Shown here: positions 21,293-29,727 of the stretch, one piece after another
Layout of the letters: the number at the start of each line of letters is the position of its first letter
Numbering within the stretch: position 1 is the stretch's first letter
The notes under the pieces: model-generated
Database searches by the model: none
Told to the model about the DNA's origin: nothing
What the model saw: only the letters and a program-made list of their open reading frames with translations
From: CAYXZQ01 sp964469935
GTDB lineage: Archaea; Nanobdellota; Nanobdellia; Woesearchaeales; DSVV01
DNA length: 30,738 nt
Assembly: GCA_964469935.1 (NCBI GenBank)
Contig: CAYXZQ010000019.1
Coordinates: 1 to 30,738, forward strand
Direction of reading: 5' to 3'
Translations under genes and position numbers: made by a program

Positions 21293-21607
21293 ATGGAAGA
21301 CAAGATAAAGCAGGTCATGGAAGTCGAGAAAAAAGCAGAGAAGATAATGAGCGATGCTGAAAAGAAGGCAGCAGCCATCGTCGAGTCCGCCAAAAACAAA
21401 GCACTGGATATCCGCGAGGCTGCCGAGGGTAAGCTCCAGGACGAGGCTGCCCAGAAGCTCAAGGCTGCAGAGGCAGACATGAAAAGGCAGAAGGCAGGCA
21501 TACTCAAGAAAGGAGAGGCTGACAGGGACAAAATCATGAAGGCAGCTGAGAAGAACATAGGCAGGGCGAGAGACCTTGTCATCGGACTTCTTAAGAAAGT
21601 GGAATAA
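21293..21607 (+). CDS. atpH: A-type ATP synthase subunit H
   Basis: A 104-aa, highly charged helical protein, Ala/Lys/Glu-rich (VEKKAEKIMSDAEKKAAAIVESAKNKA...), matching archaeal subunit H. This coiled-coil pairs with subunit E to form the peripheral stalk linking the catalytic head to subunit I. First gene of the operon H-I-K-E-C-F-A-B-x-D. The frame remains open back to a GTG at 21209, but that part lies inside the structured region; ATG 21293 gives the usual length and N-terminus. The preceding GGGTTGGGT is only a weak ribosome-binding site. An A-rich stretch at 21263-21274 could be a second, weak promoter for a leaderless mRNA. Confidence 0.85.
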   Translation: MEDKIKQVMEVEKKAEKIMSDAEKKAAAIVESAKNKALDIREAAEGKLQDEAAQKLKAAEADMKRQKAGILKKGEADRDKIMKAAEKNIGRARDLVIGLLKKVE

Positions 21608-21617
21608 GCGGTAAAAA

Positions 21618-23507
21618 ATGCTCAAGGCAGATGATATGGTCAAGTTAAGGATGTTCTGTCCCAGGTCCAGCACAGGGGCTGTCATCGAGGAGCTCTACAA
21701 TGCAAGGGCCCTGGACATAATCGAGCATTCAAAGGATGAGTTCCTTGACATAGGCATGCCTATGAAAGATTCAGAGGCGATGTCAGACGCCCTTGTCAAG
21801 CTTAGGTCCGTCATGTTCCAGCTGGGCATCGGCAAGGACAAGGACGAGAGGTTCAGGGAGCTGGAGTTCCCGAAGACGAAACTCAAGGAGATCGAGAGCC
21901 TTCACAGCGATGTCTCACGGCTCACTGCAGAGGCAAGGGACATCGATGCGAGGCTCAAGCTCCTGTCGGAAACAGCAGCAAACCTTGAAGGAGTCGACAG
22001 GCTGGGGATATCGCCGGGCCTGCTCCAAAAGACCGGCCTTCTCGTGTTCTTTCTAGGGTACGTGGATGATGCGAAGTCGCTGGAACTGGACCTGAGCGAT
22101 AAGGTAAAGACCGGCTTTGAGGTCATTTCTGCTGTCCATGACAACAGACAGCTCGCGTGCCTCTTCATAGACAGAAACAGTGAGAATGACGCCATGAACA
22201 TCCTTCGTGAGCATAATTTTACAGAGTTGAAGATATCTGATGAGTTCTGCAAAAAGGACGCTTTGAAATCTATCCGCAAAGAGACATCCGCCCTCGGCAA
22301 AAGGAAGAAGGAGCTGGAAAGGGATATGGAGAAGCTCAGGCGCGAGAAGGAGAAGGACATCAGGTCCACGGAAAAGGCATTGTCTGTGAGCCTGAAGAAA
22401 GCCGAGGCCCCCCTCATGTTCGCAGAGACAAGGAACGTCTCGGTCATATCCGGCTGGGTGCCGAAGAAAGCCAGGCAGAGCCTCGAGAAGGGGCTCGAGA
22501 AGACCACGGCCAAAAAGATATACATCGAGGAGCTTGAGACAGGCAAGGAAGACAGCGTGCCTGTCAAGCTTGACAACCCGCTCCCAGCAAGGCCTTACGA
22601 GTTCCTGCTCAGGCTGTTCTCCATCCCAAGCTACAGGGAGCTCGACCCGACCATCTTCGTGTTCATAACATTCCCGCTCTTCTTCGGGTTCATGCTCGGA
22701 GACATAGGATACGGCCTTGTAATCGCCATACTCCTCGTCTACCTCATGAAGAGGTATCCTGATTCGAAGGACCTCTTCAAGATCATGATGTTCTCGGCAG
22801 TCTCGTCCATAATCTTCGGATTCGTGTTCGGAGAGTTCTTCGGGTTCGAGATAGCGCAGCTGAGCTATGTCCAGCCGCTGATACATAATTTCCATTATCC
22901 TTTCATCGAGAGGGGCGCAGAGACAGCGACAGAGCTCATCGAGATATCAGGCGTATTCGGCGTACTGCACGTCAATTTCGGCCTCATACTGGGGTTCATA
23001 AACGTGCTGAGACAGCACGGCCTGAAGCACGCCATATTTGAGAAATTTTCATGGTTCCTGGTCGAGGCAGGCGCAGTAATAGCACTGCTGTCCGGATTCG
23101 GAGTCATAGGTATTGGAAACGGCATTTGGCCGGGGATAATGGTAGGGCTTGCAATTGTCCTGATTGCAGCAGTCATGCTCTTCCTTGGCGAGGGGATCCA
23201 GGGCATCCTCGAGCTTCCGAGCATATTCGTGCATATCGGGTCATACATGAGGCTCATGGCAATCGGCCTTGCGTCTGTATCCCTTGCAATTGTCATAAAC
23301 GACCAGTCAGCTCCTCTTCTCCACAGCGGCATAGCAGGGCTCATAGGAGGCATCCTCCTTTTCACGATAGGTCACATATTCAACATCGCACTGGGGGTCA
23401 TAGGCCCCTTCTTGCACTCATTGAGGCTCCATTATGTAGAGCATTTCACGAAGTTCTACAAGGGCGGGGGCAGGGAGTTCTCGCCGTTCGGGGCTGGTGA
23501 AGATTGA
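21618..23507 (+). CDS. atpI: A-type ATP synthase subunit I (a subunit)
   Basis: A 629-aa protein, the membrane stator through which ions pass to the c-ring. The N-terminal half (about 1-320) is cytoplasmic and partly coiled coil (ETSALGKRKKELERDMEKLRREKEKD). The C-terminal half has seven or eight membrane helices with the family blocks TFPLFFGFMLGDIGYGL, FGVLHVNFGLILG, and SIFVHIGSYMRLMAIGLASVSLA. The Arg in SYMRLMA corresponds to the essential Arg of V/A-type a subunits. It ends in EHFTKFYKGGGREFSPF, a typical C-terminus. Ten nt separate it from subunit H. Length is in the normal range for archaea. Confidence 0.93.
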   Translation: MLKADDMVKLRMFCPRSSTGAVIEELYNARALDIIEHSKDEFLDIGMPMKDSEAMSDALVKLRSVMFQLGIGKDKDERFRELEFPKTKLKEIESLHSDVSRLTAEARDIDARLKLLSETAANLEGVDRLGISPGLLQKTGLLVFFLGYVDDAKSLELDLSDKVKTGFEVISAVHDNRQLACLFIDRNSENDAMNILREHNFTELKISDEFCKKDALKSIRKETSALGKRKKELERDMEKLRREKEKDIRSTEKALSVSLKKAEAPLMFAETRNVSVISGWVPKKARQSLEKGLEKTTAKKIYIEELETGKEDSVPVKLDNPLPARPYEFLLRLFSIPSYRELDPTIFVFITFPLFFGFMLGDIGYGLVIAILLVYLMKRYPDSKDLFKIMMFSAVSSIIFGFVFGEFFGFEIAQLSYVQPLIHNFHYPFIERGAETATELIEISGVFGVLHVNFGLILGFINVLRQHGLKHAIFEKFSWFLVEAGAVIALLSGFGVIGIGNGIWPGIMVGLAIVLIAAVMLFLGEGIQGILELPSIFVHIGSYMRLMAIGLASVSLAIVINDQSAPLLHSGIAGLIGGILLFTIGHIFNIALGVIGPFLHSLRLHYVEHFTKFYKGGGREFSPFGAGED

Positions 23508-23531
23508 AGAAAAACACGGAGGTAGATTTGA

Positions 23532-23756
23532 ATGGTAGATATCGGAAGCGGATTGATTGCGATTGGCGCGGCACTTGCAGTGGGGCTCAGCGCATACGGC
23601 TCTGGCGTCGCAGAGAAGGAGATAGGCGCAGCTGCGATAGGGGCGATGGCAGAGGATGAGAAGCTGTTCGGTAAGGGATTGATACTTACGGTCATCCCTG
23701 AGACCCTCATTATCCTGGGTTTCGTGATAGCGATCATCCTGATAGGCAAGATTTAG
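23532..23756 (+). CDS. atpK: A-type ATP synthase subunit K (c-ring proteolipid)
   Basis: A 74-aa, two-helix proteolipid forming the rotor ring. Helix 1 covers about residues 5-27 (GLIAIGAALAVGLSAYGSG) and helix 2 about 46-73. The ion-binding carboxylate is Glu57 in VIPETLII. At the helix-1 position where many Na+-coupled rings have Gln (GSGIGQG), this protein has Glu28 (GSGVAEKEIG), as in haloarchaeal-type c subunits (recalled from knowledge of the family, not computed). This hints at proton rather than sodium coupling, but does not prove it. A strong ribosome-binding site, GGAGGT (23518-23523), is 8 nt before the ATG, fitting the high copy number of this subunit. Single hairpin, not duplicated. 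Confidence 0.9.
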   Translation: MVDIGSGLIAIGAALAVGLSAYGSGVAEKEIGAAAIGAMAEDEKLFGKGLILTVIPETLIILGFVIAIILIGKI

Positions 23757-23767
23757 GATGGTCCACG

Positions 23768-24310
23768 ATGGGATTTGAACAGTTGCAGAAAGCTGTGCTC
23801 CAGAATGCGGAGAAGGAAGCAGGAAAGCTGCTTGACCAGGCGGAAAAGGAGAAGAAAGAGATGATCTCGAAGGCCGAAGCAGATGTAAAAGCATTGAAGA
23901 AGAGGTCCGATGAGGAGACACAGCGATTGATAGAGGCACTTCAGAAGAAGGGCATTGCCCAGAGCCAGCTCGAGGTCAAGAAGATGCTCCTCATGGCAAG
24001 GAAGGAGATGATCGACAGGGTCTTTGACGAGGCCAATAGAAAGCTGGAGAAGAGCCTCAAGAAAGAAGAGAGAAAGGAGCTCCTCCTGAAGCTGAAGAAG
24101 AAGGCCGAGAAGGAGATCGAGGTCGGGAAGCTGTACTGCGCCAGGGCTGACATGGGATTTTTCAAGGGGGCTGTGTCGAGGGAAATCTCAGGCGGGCTGA
24201 TTGCAGAGAGCAAAGATGGCACGACCATGGTCGACTATTCTTTCGGGACTAGGCTTGAAGAGATAAAGGAAAAAAACATTAAAGAGATCACAGGGACGCT
24301 TTTCAGATGA
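23768..24310 (+). CDS. atpE: A-type ATP synthase subunit E
   Basis: A 180-aa protein with an N-terminal coiled coil (about 1-80: QNAEKEAGKLLDQAEKEKKEMISKAEADVKAL) and a globular C-terminal domain (about 85-180) including KKMLLMARKEMIDRVFDEA and the closing GGLIAESKDGTTMVDYSFGTRLEE, typical of the family. It forms the peripheral stalk with subunit H and binds the top of the A3B3 head. It follows subunit K by 11 nt and overlaps subunit C by 4 nt. Confidence 0.9.
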   Translation: MGFEQLQKAVLQNAEKEAGKLLDQAEKEKKEMISKAEADVKALKKRSDEETQRLIEALQKKGIAQSQLEVKKMLLMARKEMIDRVFDEANRKLEKSLKKEERKELLLKLKKKAEKEIEVGKLYCARADMGFFKGAVSREISGGLIAESKDGTTMVDYSFGTRLEEIKEKNIKEITGTLFR

Positions 24311-25350
24311 ACAAAAAGACCATAATCAGGAAGAGGACATTCCCTTACGCGTATGCCAGGGTCAGCGCGATGAAGGCAAAGCTCCTCGGGCCTAACGAGT
24401 ACCACAAGCTGCTCAAGATGGACCTGCCCGGGATAACCAAGTACCTGCAGGACTCAGAGTACAGCGAGGAGATCACCAGGAACTCTGCAAAATACTCAGG
24501 GATCGACCTGATAGACTACGCTCTTCGCGAGAACCAGGTGGCTGTGTTCGGCAAGCTGAGAAGGATCTGCCCTGACGATGTCGAGAAGGCCATAGGTCTC
24601 TATCTTGCGAGGGCGGATTACCAGAACCTCAAGGTCGTGCTCAGGGGGCTCTACAGCAATTCCTCGAGAGACGAGGTCGAGTCGGTGCTGGAGCCTGTCG
24701 GAAGGCACTCTTCAGAGCATTTCCTTACTCTGTTCGACTCGGGCTCTGTGCAGAAGGCTCTCACCGAATCCAGGATCGCCGACGAGAAGGAGACCAAGAA
24801 GGCGTATGAGAAGTACAAGGAATCAGGAAGCCTCATCGCGCTCGAGAACACCCTTGACAGGCTGTATTACCAGGCTGCGATAAAAGGGGCTGCAGGCCTT
24901 AACAGGCATGGGAGGGCTTTCCGTGAATTCCTCCTCAGGGACATAGACATGGTCAACATCAGGAACCTGCTGAGGTTCGCGAGGGAAGGCCTGCCGAGGG
25001 ACGAGGTCTTCGGCCACATGCTCGTTAGGGGGCTGCGTCTCAACAGGGCTGCGCTCCGCAGGCTCGCCTCAAAAGAGAGCCTGGAATCCCTCTATGCAGA
25101 GCTGAACAAGACTTATTATGCAAAACACGTGAAGTTCGAGGGCAGGGTCAGGGACGTGGAGCTCGCGCTCCAGAGATACCACATGACAAACGTGTTCCTG
25201 AGGAACTACGACAGCCCGCTCTCGATAGTGAGCATAATAAACTACATGGTGGCAAAGATTGTCGAGCTGAAAAACATCCGCTCGCTGGTCAAGGGCAGGC
25301 AGCTCGGAATAGATGCGGATTATATCGAGAACAACCTATTGGTGATATGA
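24307..25350 (+). CDS. atpC: A-type ATP synthase subunit C
   Basis: A 347-aa, mostly helical protein of the V-type subunit d / A-type subunit C family, which caps the c-ring and couples it to the central stalk. Visible marks are the YAYARVSAMKAKLL start, repeated helical blocks such as YALRENQVAVFGKLRRICP, ADYQNLKVVLRGLY (the family's ADxxNLxxxLR) and FLRDIDMVNIRNLLRFAREG, and an end in PLSIVSIINYMVAKIVELKNIR. Overlaps of 4 nt at both ends (24307-24310 and 25347-25350) show tight translational coupling. Length is normal. Confidence 0.9.
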   Translation: MNKKTIIRKRTFPYAYARVSAMKAKLLGPNEYHKLLKMDLPGITKYLQDSEYSEEITRNSAKYSGIDLIDYALRENQVAVFGKLRRICPDDVEKAIGLYLARADYQNLKVVLRGLYSNSSRDEVESVLEPVGRHSSEHFLTLFDSGSVQKALTESRIADEKETKKAYEKYKESGSLIALENTLDRLYYQAAIKGAAGLNRHGRAFREFLLRDIDMVNIRNLLRFAREGLPRDEVFGHMLVRGLRLNRAALRRLASKESLESLYAELNKTYYAKHVKFEGRVRDVELALQRYHMTNVFLRNYDSPLSIVSIINYMVAKIVELKNIRSLVKGRQLGIDADYIENNLLVI

Positions 25351-25661
25351 AGATGAAACAGGTGGCAGTGCTTGGAAGCAGTGAGTTTGCGCTTGGGTTC
25401 CAGCTCGCTGGCGTCGGCAAGGCTTTTGCGCTCAGCGAAGAGAATCCCGAGGCGACTGTGAGAGAGCTCATGAACAATCCCGAGATAGGGCTCATCATAC
25501 TCCAGGAAGAGACCATAAAGAGGCTGACCCCTGAGTTCAGGGACATTGTCAACGACTCGATCGAGCCTGTCTTCCTCACGATAACAGAGGAGGACACGAA
25601 TGTCGAGCTGAGAAAGCTGATTAAGAAGTCCATAGGGGTCGACCTCTGGGACAAGGAATGA
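25347..25661 (+). CDS. atpF: A-type ATP synthase subunit F
   Basis: A 104-aa alpha/beta protein of the V/A-type subunit F family, part of the central rotor stalk together with D. It has the start KQVAVLGSSEFALGFQLAGVG, the middle TVRELMNNPEIGLIILQE and the end PVFLTITEEDTN...SIGVDLW. The start overlaps the stop of subunit C (ATGA); an in-frame ATG two codons later is the alternative. Nineteen nt separate it from subunit A. Confidence 0.9.
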   Translation: MKMKQVAVLGSSEFALGFQLAGVGKAFALSEENPEATVRELMNNPEIGLIILQEETIKRLTPEFRDIVNDSIEPVFLTITEEDTNVELRKLIKKSIGVDLWDKE

Positions 25662-25680
25662 TTTTCAAGGTGATAATGAA

Positions 25681-27420
25681 ATGAAAGACGGAAGATTATA
25701 CAGGATTGCAGGCCCTGTCGTGGTTGCGCGGGGGATCTCTGCTAAGATGTTTGACGTCGTCAGGGTGGGCAATGAGAAGCTCATGGGCGAGGTCATCCAG
25801 ATAGACGGCGACAACACGACTATCCAGGTCTACGAGGACACGACGGGAATCAAGCCCGGAGAGCCGGTCATAAACACCGGCGAGCCTCTCTCAGTTGAGC
25901 TCGGCCCGGGGCTGCTCACGAGCATATATGACGGCATACAGAGGCCGCTTCCGATACTCGAGTCGCAGATGGGCTCCTTCATCCAGAGGGGCGTCGACGC
26001 TCCGGGGCTTGACCACAAGAAGAAGTGGGATTTCAAGGCCCTGGCAAAGAAGGGCGATTCTGTCGTGGCAGGGAACGTGATTGGCGAGGTCGAGGAGACA
26101 GAAGGCATCATGCACAGGATAATCGTCCCGAACGGCGTATCAGGAAAAGTCAAGGAGATAAAGTCAGGCAAGTTCACTGTCGACGACACGATAGCTGTCC
26201 TCGACAACGGCAAGAAGCTCACCATGATGCAGAAGTGGCCCATAAAGTTCCCGAGGCCCATGCAGAAGAAGCTCGCGCCTGAGGTCCCGCTGACCACAGG
26301 CCAGAGGATATTCGACGTCTTCTTCCCGGTCGCAAAAGGCGGAGTCGCATCCATCCCGGGGCCGTTCGGAGCTGGAAAGACAGTCTCCCAGCAGCAGCTG
26401 GCCAAATGGTGCGATGCGCAGATAATCGTATACATCGGCTGCGGAGAGAGGGGCAATGAGATGACTGAGGTGCTCACGGAGTTCCCGCATCTCCAGGATC
26501 CCAAGTCAGGAAAGCCGCTCATGAACAGGACAGTGCTGATAGCAAACACTTCCAACATGCCTGTAGCTGCCAGGGAGGCTTCCATCTATACAGGCATCAC
26601 GATTGCAGAATACTTCAGGGACATGGGATACTCTGTCGCTCTCATGGCGGATTCCACGTCCAGGTGGGCAGAGGCGATGAGGGAGATCTCGTCAAGGCTA
26701 GAGGAGATGCCCGGCGAAGAGGGATATCCGGCATACCTTTCCACGAGGCTTGCAGAGTTCTACGAGAGGAGCGGAAGGGTGCAGCCGGTCGGCTCGGACA
26801 TGGAGGGCTCTGTGACAGTCATCGGCGCTGTGAGCCCGCCGGGAGGGGATTTCTCAGAGCCTGTGACGCAGAACACTCTGAGGGTCGCAAAGACCTTCTG
26901 GGCCCTGGACGCAAAGCTTGCCCAGAGAAGGCATTTCCCGTCAATAAACTGGCTCAACTCGTATTCATTGTACCTGAATTCGCTCAAGCCGTGGTATGCT
27001 GAGAATGTCGCGCCTGACTGGTCTGAGTGCGTGGGAGAGATGATGAAGAAGCTCCAGCAGGAGGACAAGCTCCTTGAGATTGTTCAGCTCGTGGGCTCTG
27101 ACGCGCTCCCTGACAGGGAGCAGCTCGACCTTGAGATCGCAAGGCTGATTCGGGAGTTCATCCTGCAGCAGAACGCGTTCCACGAGGTCGACACATACTG
27201 CAGCCTTGACAAGAGCTACATGCTGATGAAGACAGTGCTCCACTTTGCAGAGATCGCCCATGCGGCGCTCGAGAGCGGAGCCGGCATCAAGCAGATCCTC
27301 GAGACCAAGTCCAAAGAGGAGATATCCAATGCCAAGTTCGACAAGGACTACAGGAAGGTCCTGGACAATGTGAAGAAGAAGATGGACGATGAGTTCAAGA
27401 AGCTCAAGGTGGTAAAATGA
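25681..27420 (+). CDS. atpA: A-type ATP synthase catalytic subunit A
   Basis: A 579-aa catalytic subunit. It holds the Walker A motif GPFGAGKT at 227-234 and the A-subunit non-homologous region (about 110-190: WDFKALAKKGDSVVAGNVIG ...). Further conserved blocks are the GCGERGNEMTEVL segment, the MADSTSRWAEAMREISSRLEEMPGEEGYPAYL block with the catalytic Arg neighbourhood, and SVTVIGAVSPPGGDFSEPV. Three A and three B subunits form the head that makes or hydrolyses ATP. AGGTGAT at 25668-25674 gives a clear ribosome-binding site before ATG 25681. It overlaps subunit B by 4 nt. No intein or insertion is present. Confidence 0.97.
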   Translation: MKDGRLYRIAGPVVVARGISAKMFDVVRVGNEKLMGEVIQIDGDNTTIQVYEDTTGIKPGEPVINTGEPLSVELGPGLLTSIYDGIQRPLPILESQMGSFIQRGVDAPGLDHKKKWDFKALAKKGDSVVAGNVIGEVEETEGIMHRIIVPNGVSGKVKEIKSGKFTVDDTIAVLDNGKKLTMMQKWPIKFPRPMQKKLAPEVPLTTGQRIFDVFFPVAKGGVASIPGPFGAGKTVSQQQLAKWCDAQIIVYIGCGERGNEMTEVLTEFPHLQDPKSGKPLMNRTVLIANTSNMPVAAREASIYTGITIAEYFRDMGYSVALMADSTSRWAEAMREISSRLEEMPGEEGYPAYLSTRLAEFYERSGRVQPVGSDMEGSVTVIGAVSPPGGDFSEPVTQNTLRVAKTFWALDAKLAQRRHFPSINWLNSYSLYLNSLKPWYAENVAPDWSECVGEMMKKLQQEDKLLEIVQLVGSDALPDREQLDLEIARLIREFILQQNAFHEVDTYCSLDKSYMLMKTVLHFAEIAHAALESGAGIKQILETKSKEEISNAKFDKDYRKVLDNVKKKMDDEFKKLKVVK

Positions 27421-28784
27421 AGGAGTATCGCACAATCAAGAGGATAGCAGGCCCGCTCATTTTCGTCGAGAAGACAGACAGGGTCGCCTACGGCGACCTT
27501 GTCAAGATAAGGCTCTCTGACGGAAGGTTCAAGCAGGGCCAGGTCCTCGACACCTCTGACGACATGGTGGTTGTCCAGGTGTTCGAGGGGACAAGCCAGA
27601 TAGACAGGGGCGCAGGGGTCAAGTTCCTGGGCGAGACAATAAAGCTGTCATGCTCAAGGGACATGCTCGGGAGGATCCTTGACGGCTCGGGAAAGCCAAT
27701 CGACGACGGTCCCGAGATTATCCCTGAAGACCGAAAAGACATAACCGGAGCGGCGATCAACCCGTATTCGAGGGTCAGCCCTGCTGACTTCATCCAGACA
27801 GGCATATCGACGATCGATGCGACGAACACGCTCGTGAGGGGTCAGAAGCTGCCTGTATTCTCAGGCTCAGGCCTCCCGCACAACGAGATAGCGCTCCAGA
27901 TAGCAAGGCAGGCAAAGGTCATCGGCACTGACGTGAATTTCGCAATAGTCTTTGCAGCCATGGGCATAACAAACGAGGAGGCGCAGTATTTCATGCGCGA
28001 TTTCGAGGAGACAGGGGCTCTTGAGAGGTCGGTTGTGTTCCTGAATCTCGCTGACGACCCGGCAATCGAGAGGCTGATAACACCGAAGATGGCGCTCACG
28101 GCGGCCGAGTACCTCGCGTACGAGCATGATATGCACGTGCTGGTCATTCTCACAGACATGACCAACTACTGCGAGTCGCTGCGGGAGATCGGGGCTGCAA
28201 GGGAAGAGATCCCCGGAAGAAGGGGCTATCCCGGTTACATGTACACTGACCTGGCATCCATCTATGAGAGGGCTGGCATGATAAAGGGGAGGAAGGGCTC
28301 GATCACCCAGATCCCGATACTTACCATGGTAGGCGACGACATCACGCACCCGATTCCAGATCTGACCGGATACATAACAGAGGGGCAGATTGTGCTCTCG
28401 AGGGAGCTTCACATGAAGGGCATATACCCGCCGGTCAACATCCTTCCGTCGCTCTCAAGGCTCATGAACGCAGGCATCGGCCCGAAGAAGACAAGAGAGG
28501 ACCACAAGCAGGTCTCTGACCAGCTCTATGCCAACTATGCAGCCGGCATGGACATGAGGGGGCTTGTGGCAATCGTCGGCGAGGACTCGCTCAGCGAGCG
28601 TGACAGGAGGCTTCTCAAGTTCGCAGACTCGTTCGAGAAGGCCTTTGTCCGGCAGGACAGAAGAGAGGACAGGGACATAGAGAAGACCCTGGGCATCGGC
28701 TGGGAGCTCATGGGAGCCATCCCCGAGAACGAGCTGACGAGGATAGACCCGAAGCTTCGGGAGAAGTACTACAAGAAGAGATAG
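27417..28784 (+). CDS. atpB: A-type ATP synthase regulatory subunit B
   Basis: A 455-aa non-catalytic nucleotide-binding subunit that alternates with A in the head. It lacks the Walker A GxxxxGKT, having SGSGLPHNEIALQIARQA in its place, the family norm. Other marks are VFAAMGITNEEAQYF, LNLADDPAIERLITPKMALTAAEYLAYE, MTNYCESLREIGAAREEIPGRRGYPGYMYTDLASIYERAG, GSITQIPILTMVGDD, and the NVLPSLSRLM-like stretch NILPSLSRLMNAGIG. It overlaps A by 4 nt. Only 1 nt separates it from the next gene, the carbonic-anhydrase-like insert, instead of subunit D as in most archaea. Confidence 0.97.
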   Translation: MKEYRTIKRIAGPLIFVEKTDRVAYGDLVKIRLSDGRFKQGQVLDTSDDMVVVQVFEGTSQIDRGAGVKFLGETIKLSCSRDMLGRILDGSGKPIDDGPEIIPEDRKDITGAAINPYSRVSPADFIQTGISTIDATNTLVRGQKLPVFSGSGLPHNEIALQIARQAKVIGTDVNFAIVFAAMGITNEEAQYFMRDFEETGALERSVVFLNLADDPAIERLITPKMALTAAEYLAYEHDMHVLVILTDMTNYCESLREIGAAREEIPGRRGYPGYMYTDLASIYERAGMIKGRKGSITQIPILTMVGDDITHPIPDLTGYITEGQIVLSRELHMKGIYPPVNILPSLSRLMNAGIGPKKTREDHKQVSDQLYANYAAGMDMRGLVAIVGEDSLSERDRRLLKFADSFEKAFVRQDRREDRDIEKTLGIGWELMGAIPENELTRIDPKLREKYYKKR

Positions 28785-28785
28785 G

Positions 28786-29727
28786 ATGATTGAAGAGCTC
28801 AAAGAACCGGAACCAGGGCTCAGGGAGCTCATGGATGCATATGTTTCGCGCGAGCTTGAGGTAATCACCGACACCGCCGTGGTCATATGCTCTGATGCTA
28901 GGATTCCTGTCACTGCAGTCTCTGCAGGGCAGTTCTACATCATCGAGAACGCAGGCAACCTCTTCGACTTCGCAGCATTGCCGAGAGGCGTCGACAACGT
29001 GCTTGTCATCGGCCACAACACTGAGGAATCGAAAGGCTGCGGAGCCTGCGGAGCGGCAGCAGGCCTGAGAGACATGGGCAGGGAAGAGCTTGAGAAGAAG
29101 AGGAAGAATATGCCGGGCGAGCTTTTTTATGTCGCTCTCACAGCCAAGGCGACACCCGAGTCGAACCTCCTCAATGTGATACAGCAGTTCAGGGATTTCG
29201 GCTATGTGACAGGCCATGCGATGATAGACAATGCGACCTGCGAGCTGACAGGGTTCGGCAACAATGACACGCCCGAGCTCAATGGCGCAAGGAACACTGT
29301 GATCGAGGCAAACGAGGTATACAGAAAAGACATCCATCCGGATGTGTTGAAGACAGGTTACCCGCTGTCGAAATCCCAGAACCCCCGGATAATATCCGTC
29401 ACCACCCTCGACAGGCCTCTGGCCGAACATTTCGGCGGGAAGTACAGGCAGGCGAACATGATATTCGAGGCCAAGGGCAGGGTGCTCACTGACTTGATGG
29501 TGGGCTCTGCGCAGTATGCCTGGGAGCACTACAAGGGCCATGACGACAATTTCAGGACGACTGACATCACGTTGTTGTCAGCCCCAACAGAGGGCAGGCT
29601 CGTCAAGATTATCAACAGGCTCAAAGAAGATGCTGCTCTTGAGGGGTACATGAAGAGAGGGGGCAGGGTGTACGGGATGGCCCTTGACTCGCACGGCATG
29701 AGGTTCTACGACATAAAATGGCATTGA
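28786..29727 (+). CDS. Beta-carbonic-anhydrase-like protein embedded in the ATP synthase operon
   Basis: A 313-aa protein. The beta-carbonic-anhydrase signature CSDAR is at 35-39 (metal Cys35, Asp37/Arg39 dyad), followed by AGQFYIIENAGN, matching the usual F.IRNAGN but with Glu for Arg. Then comes VLVIGHN with His77. In classical enzymes the next metal Cys is three residues after this His (HxxC). Here the sequence runs HNTEESKGCGACGAA, with Cys85 and Cys88, so an insertion of about five residues separates them. The C-terminal 200 residues form an unfamiliar domain, making the protein longer than a typical beta-CA (about 200 aa). It lies 1 nt after atpB and overlaps atpD by 10 nt, so it is made with the ATP synthase. 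CO2 hydration near the proton pathway is attractive but unproven; another lyase or hydrolase role is possible. Confidence 0.75.
   Translation: MIEELKEPEPGLRELMDAYVSRELEVITDTAVVICSDARIPVTAVSAGQFYIIENAGNLFDFAALPRGVDNVLVIGHNTEESKGCGACGAAAGLRDMGREELEKKRKNMPGELFYVALTAKATPESNLLNVIQQFRDFGYVTGHAMIDNATCELTGFGNNDTPELNGARNTVIEANEVYRKDIHPDVLKTGYPLSKSQNPRIISVTTLDRPLAEHFGGKYRQANMIFEAKGRVLTDLMVGSAQYAWEHYKGHDDNFRTTDITLLSAPTEGRLVKIINRLKEDAALEGYMKRGGRVYGMALDSHGMRFYDIKWH

Noticed and set aside
21902..22895. Long minus-strand frames (224 and 280 codons) inside the subunit I gene.
   Set aside because: They are antisense shadows of a certain atpI gene: Ser/Leu- or Glu/Arg-biased, no motifs, no promoter.
25830..26585. 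251-codon minus-strand frame inside the subunit A gene.
   Set aside because: Antisense shadow of atpA with no start signals and no recognisable domain.
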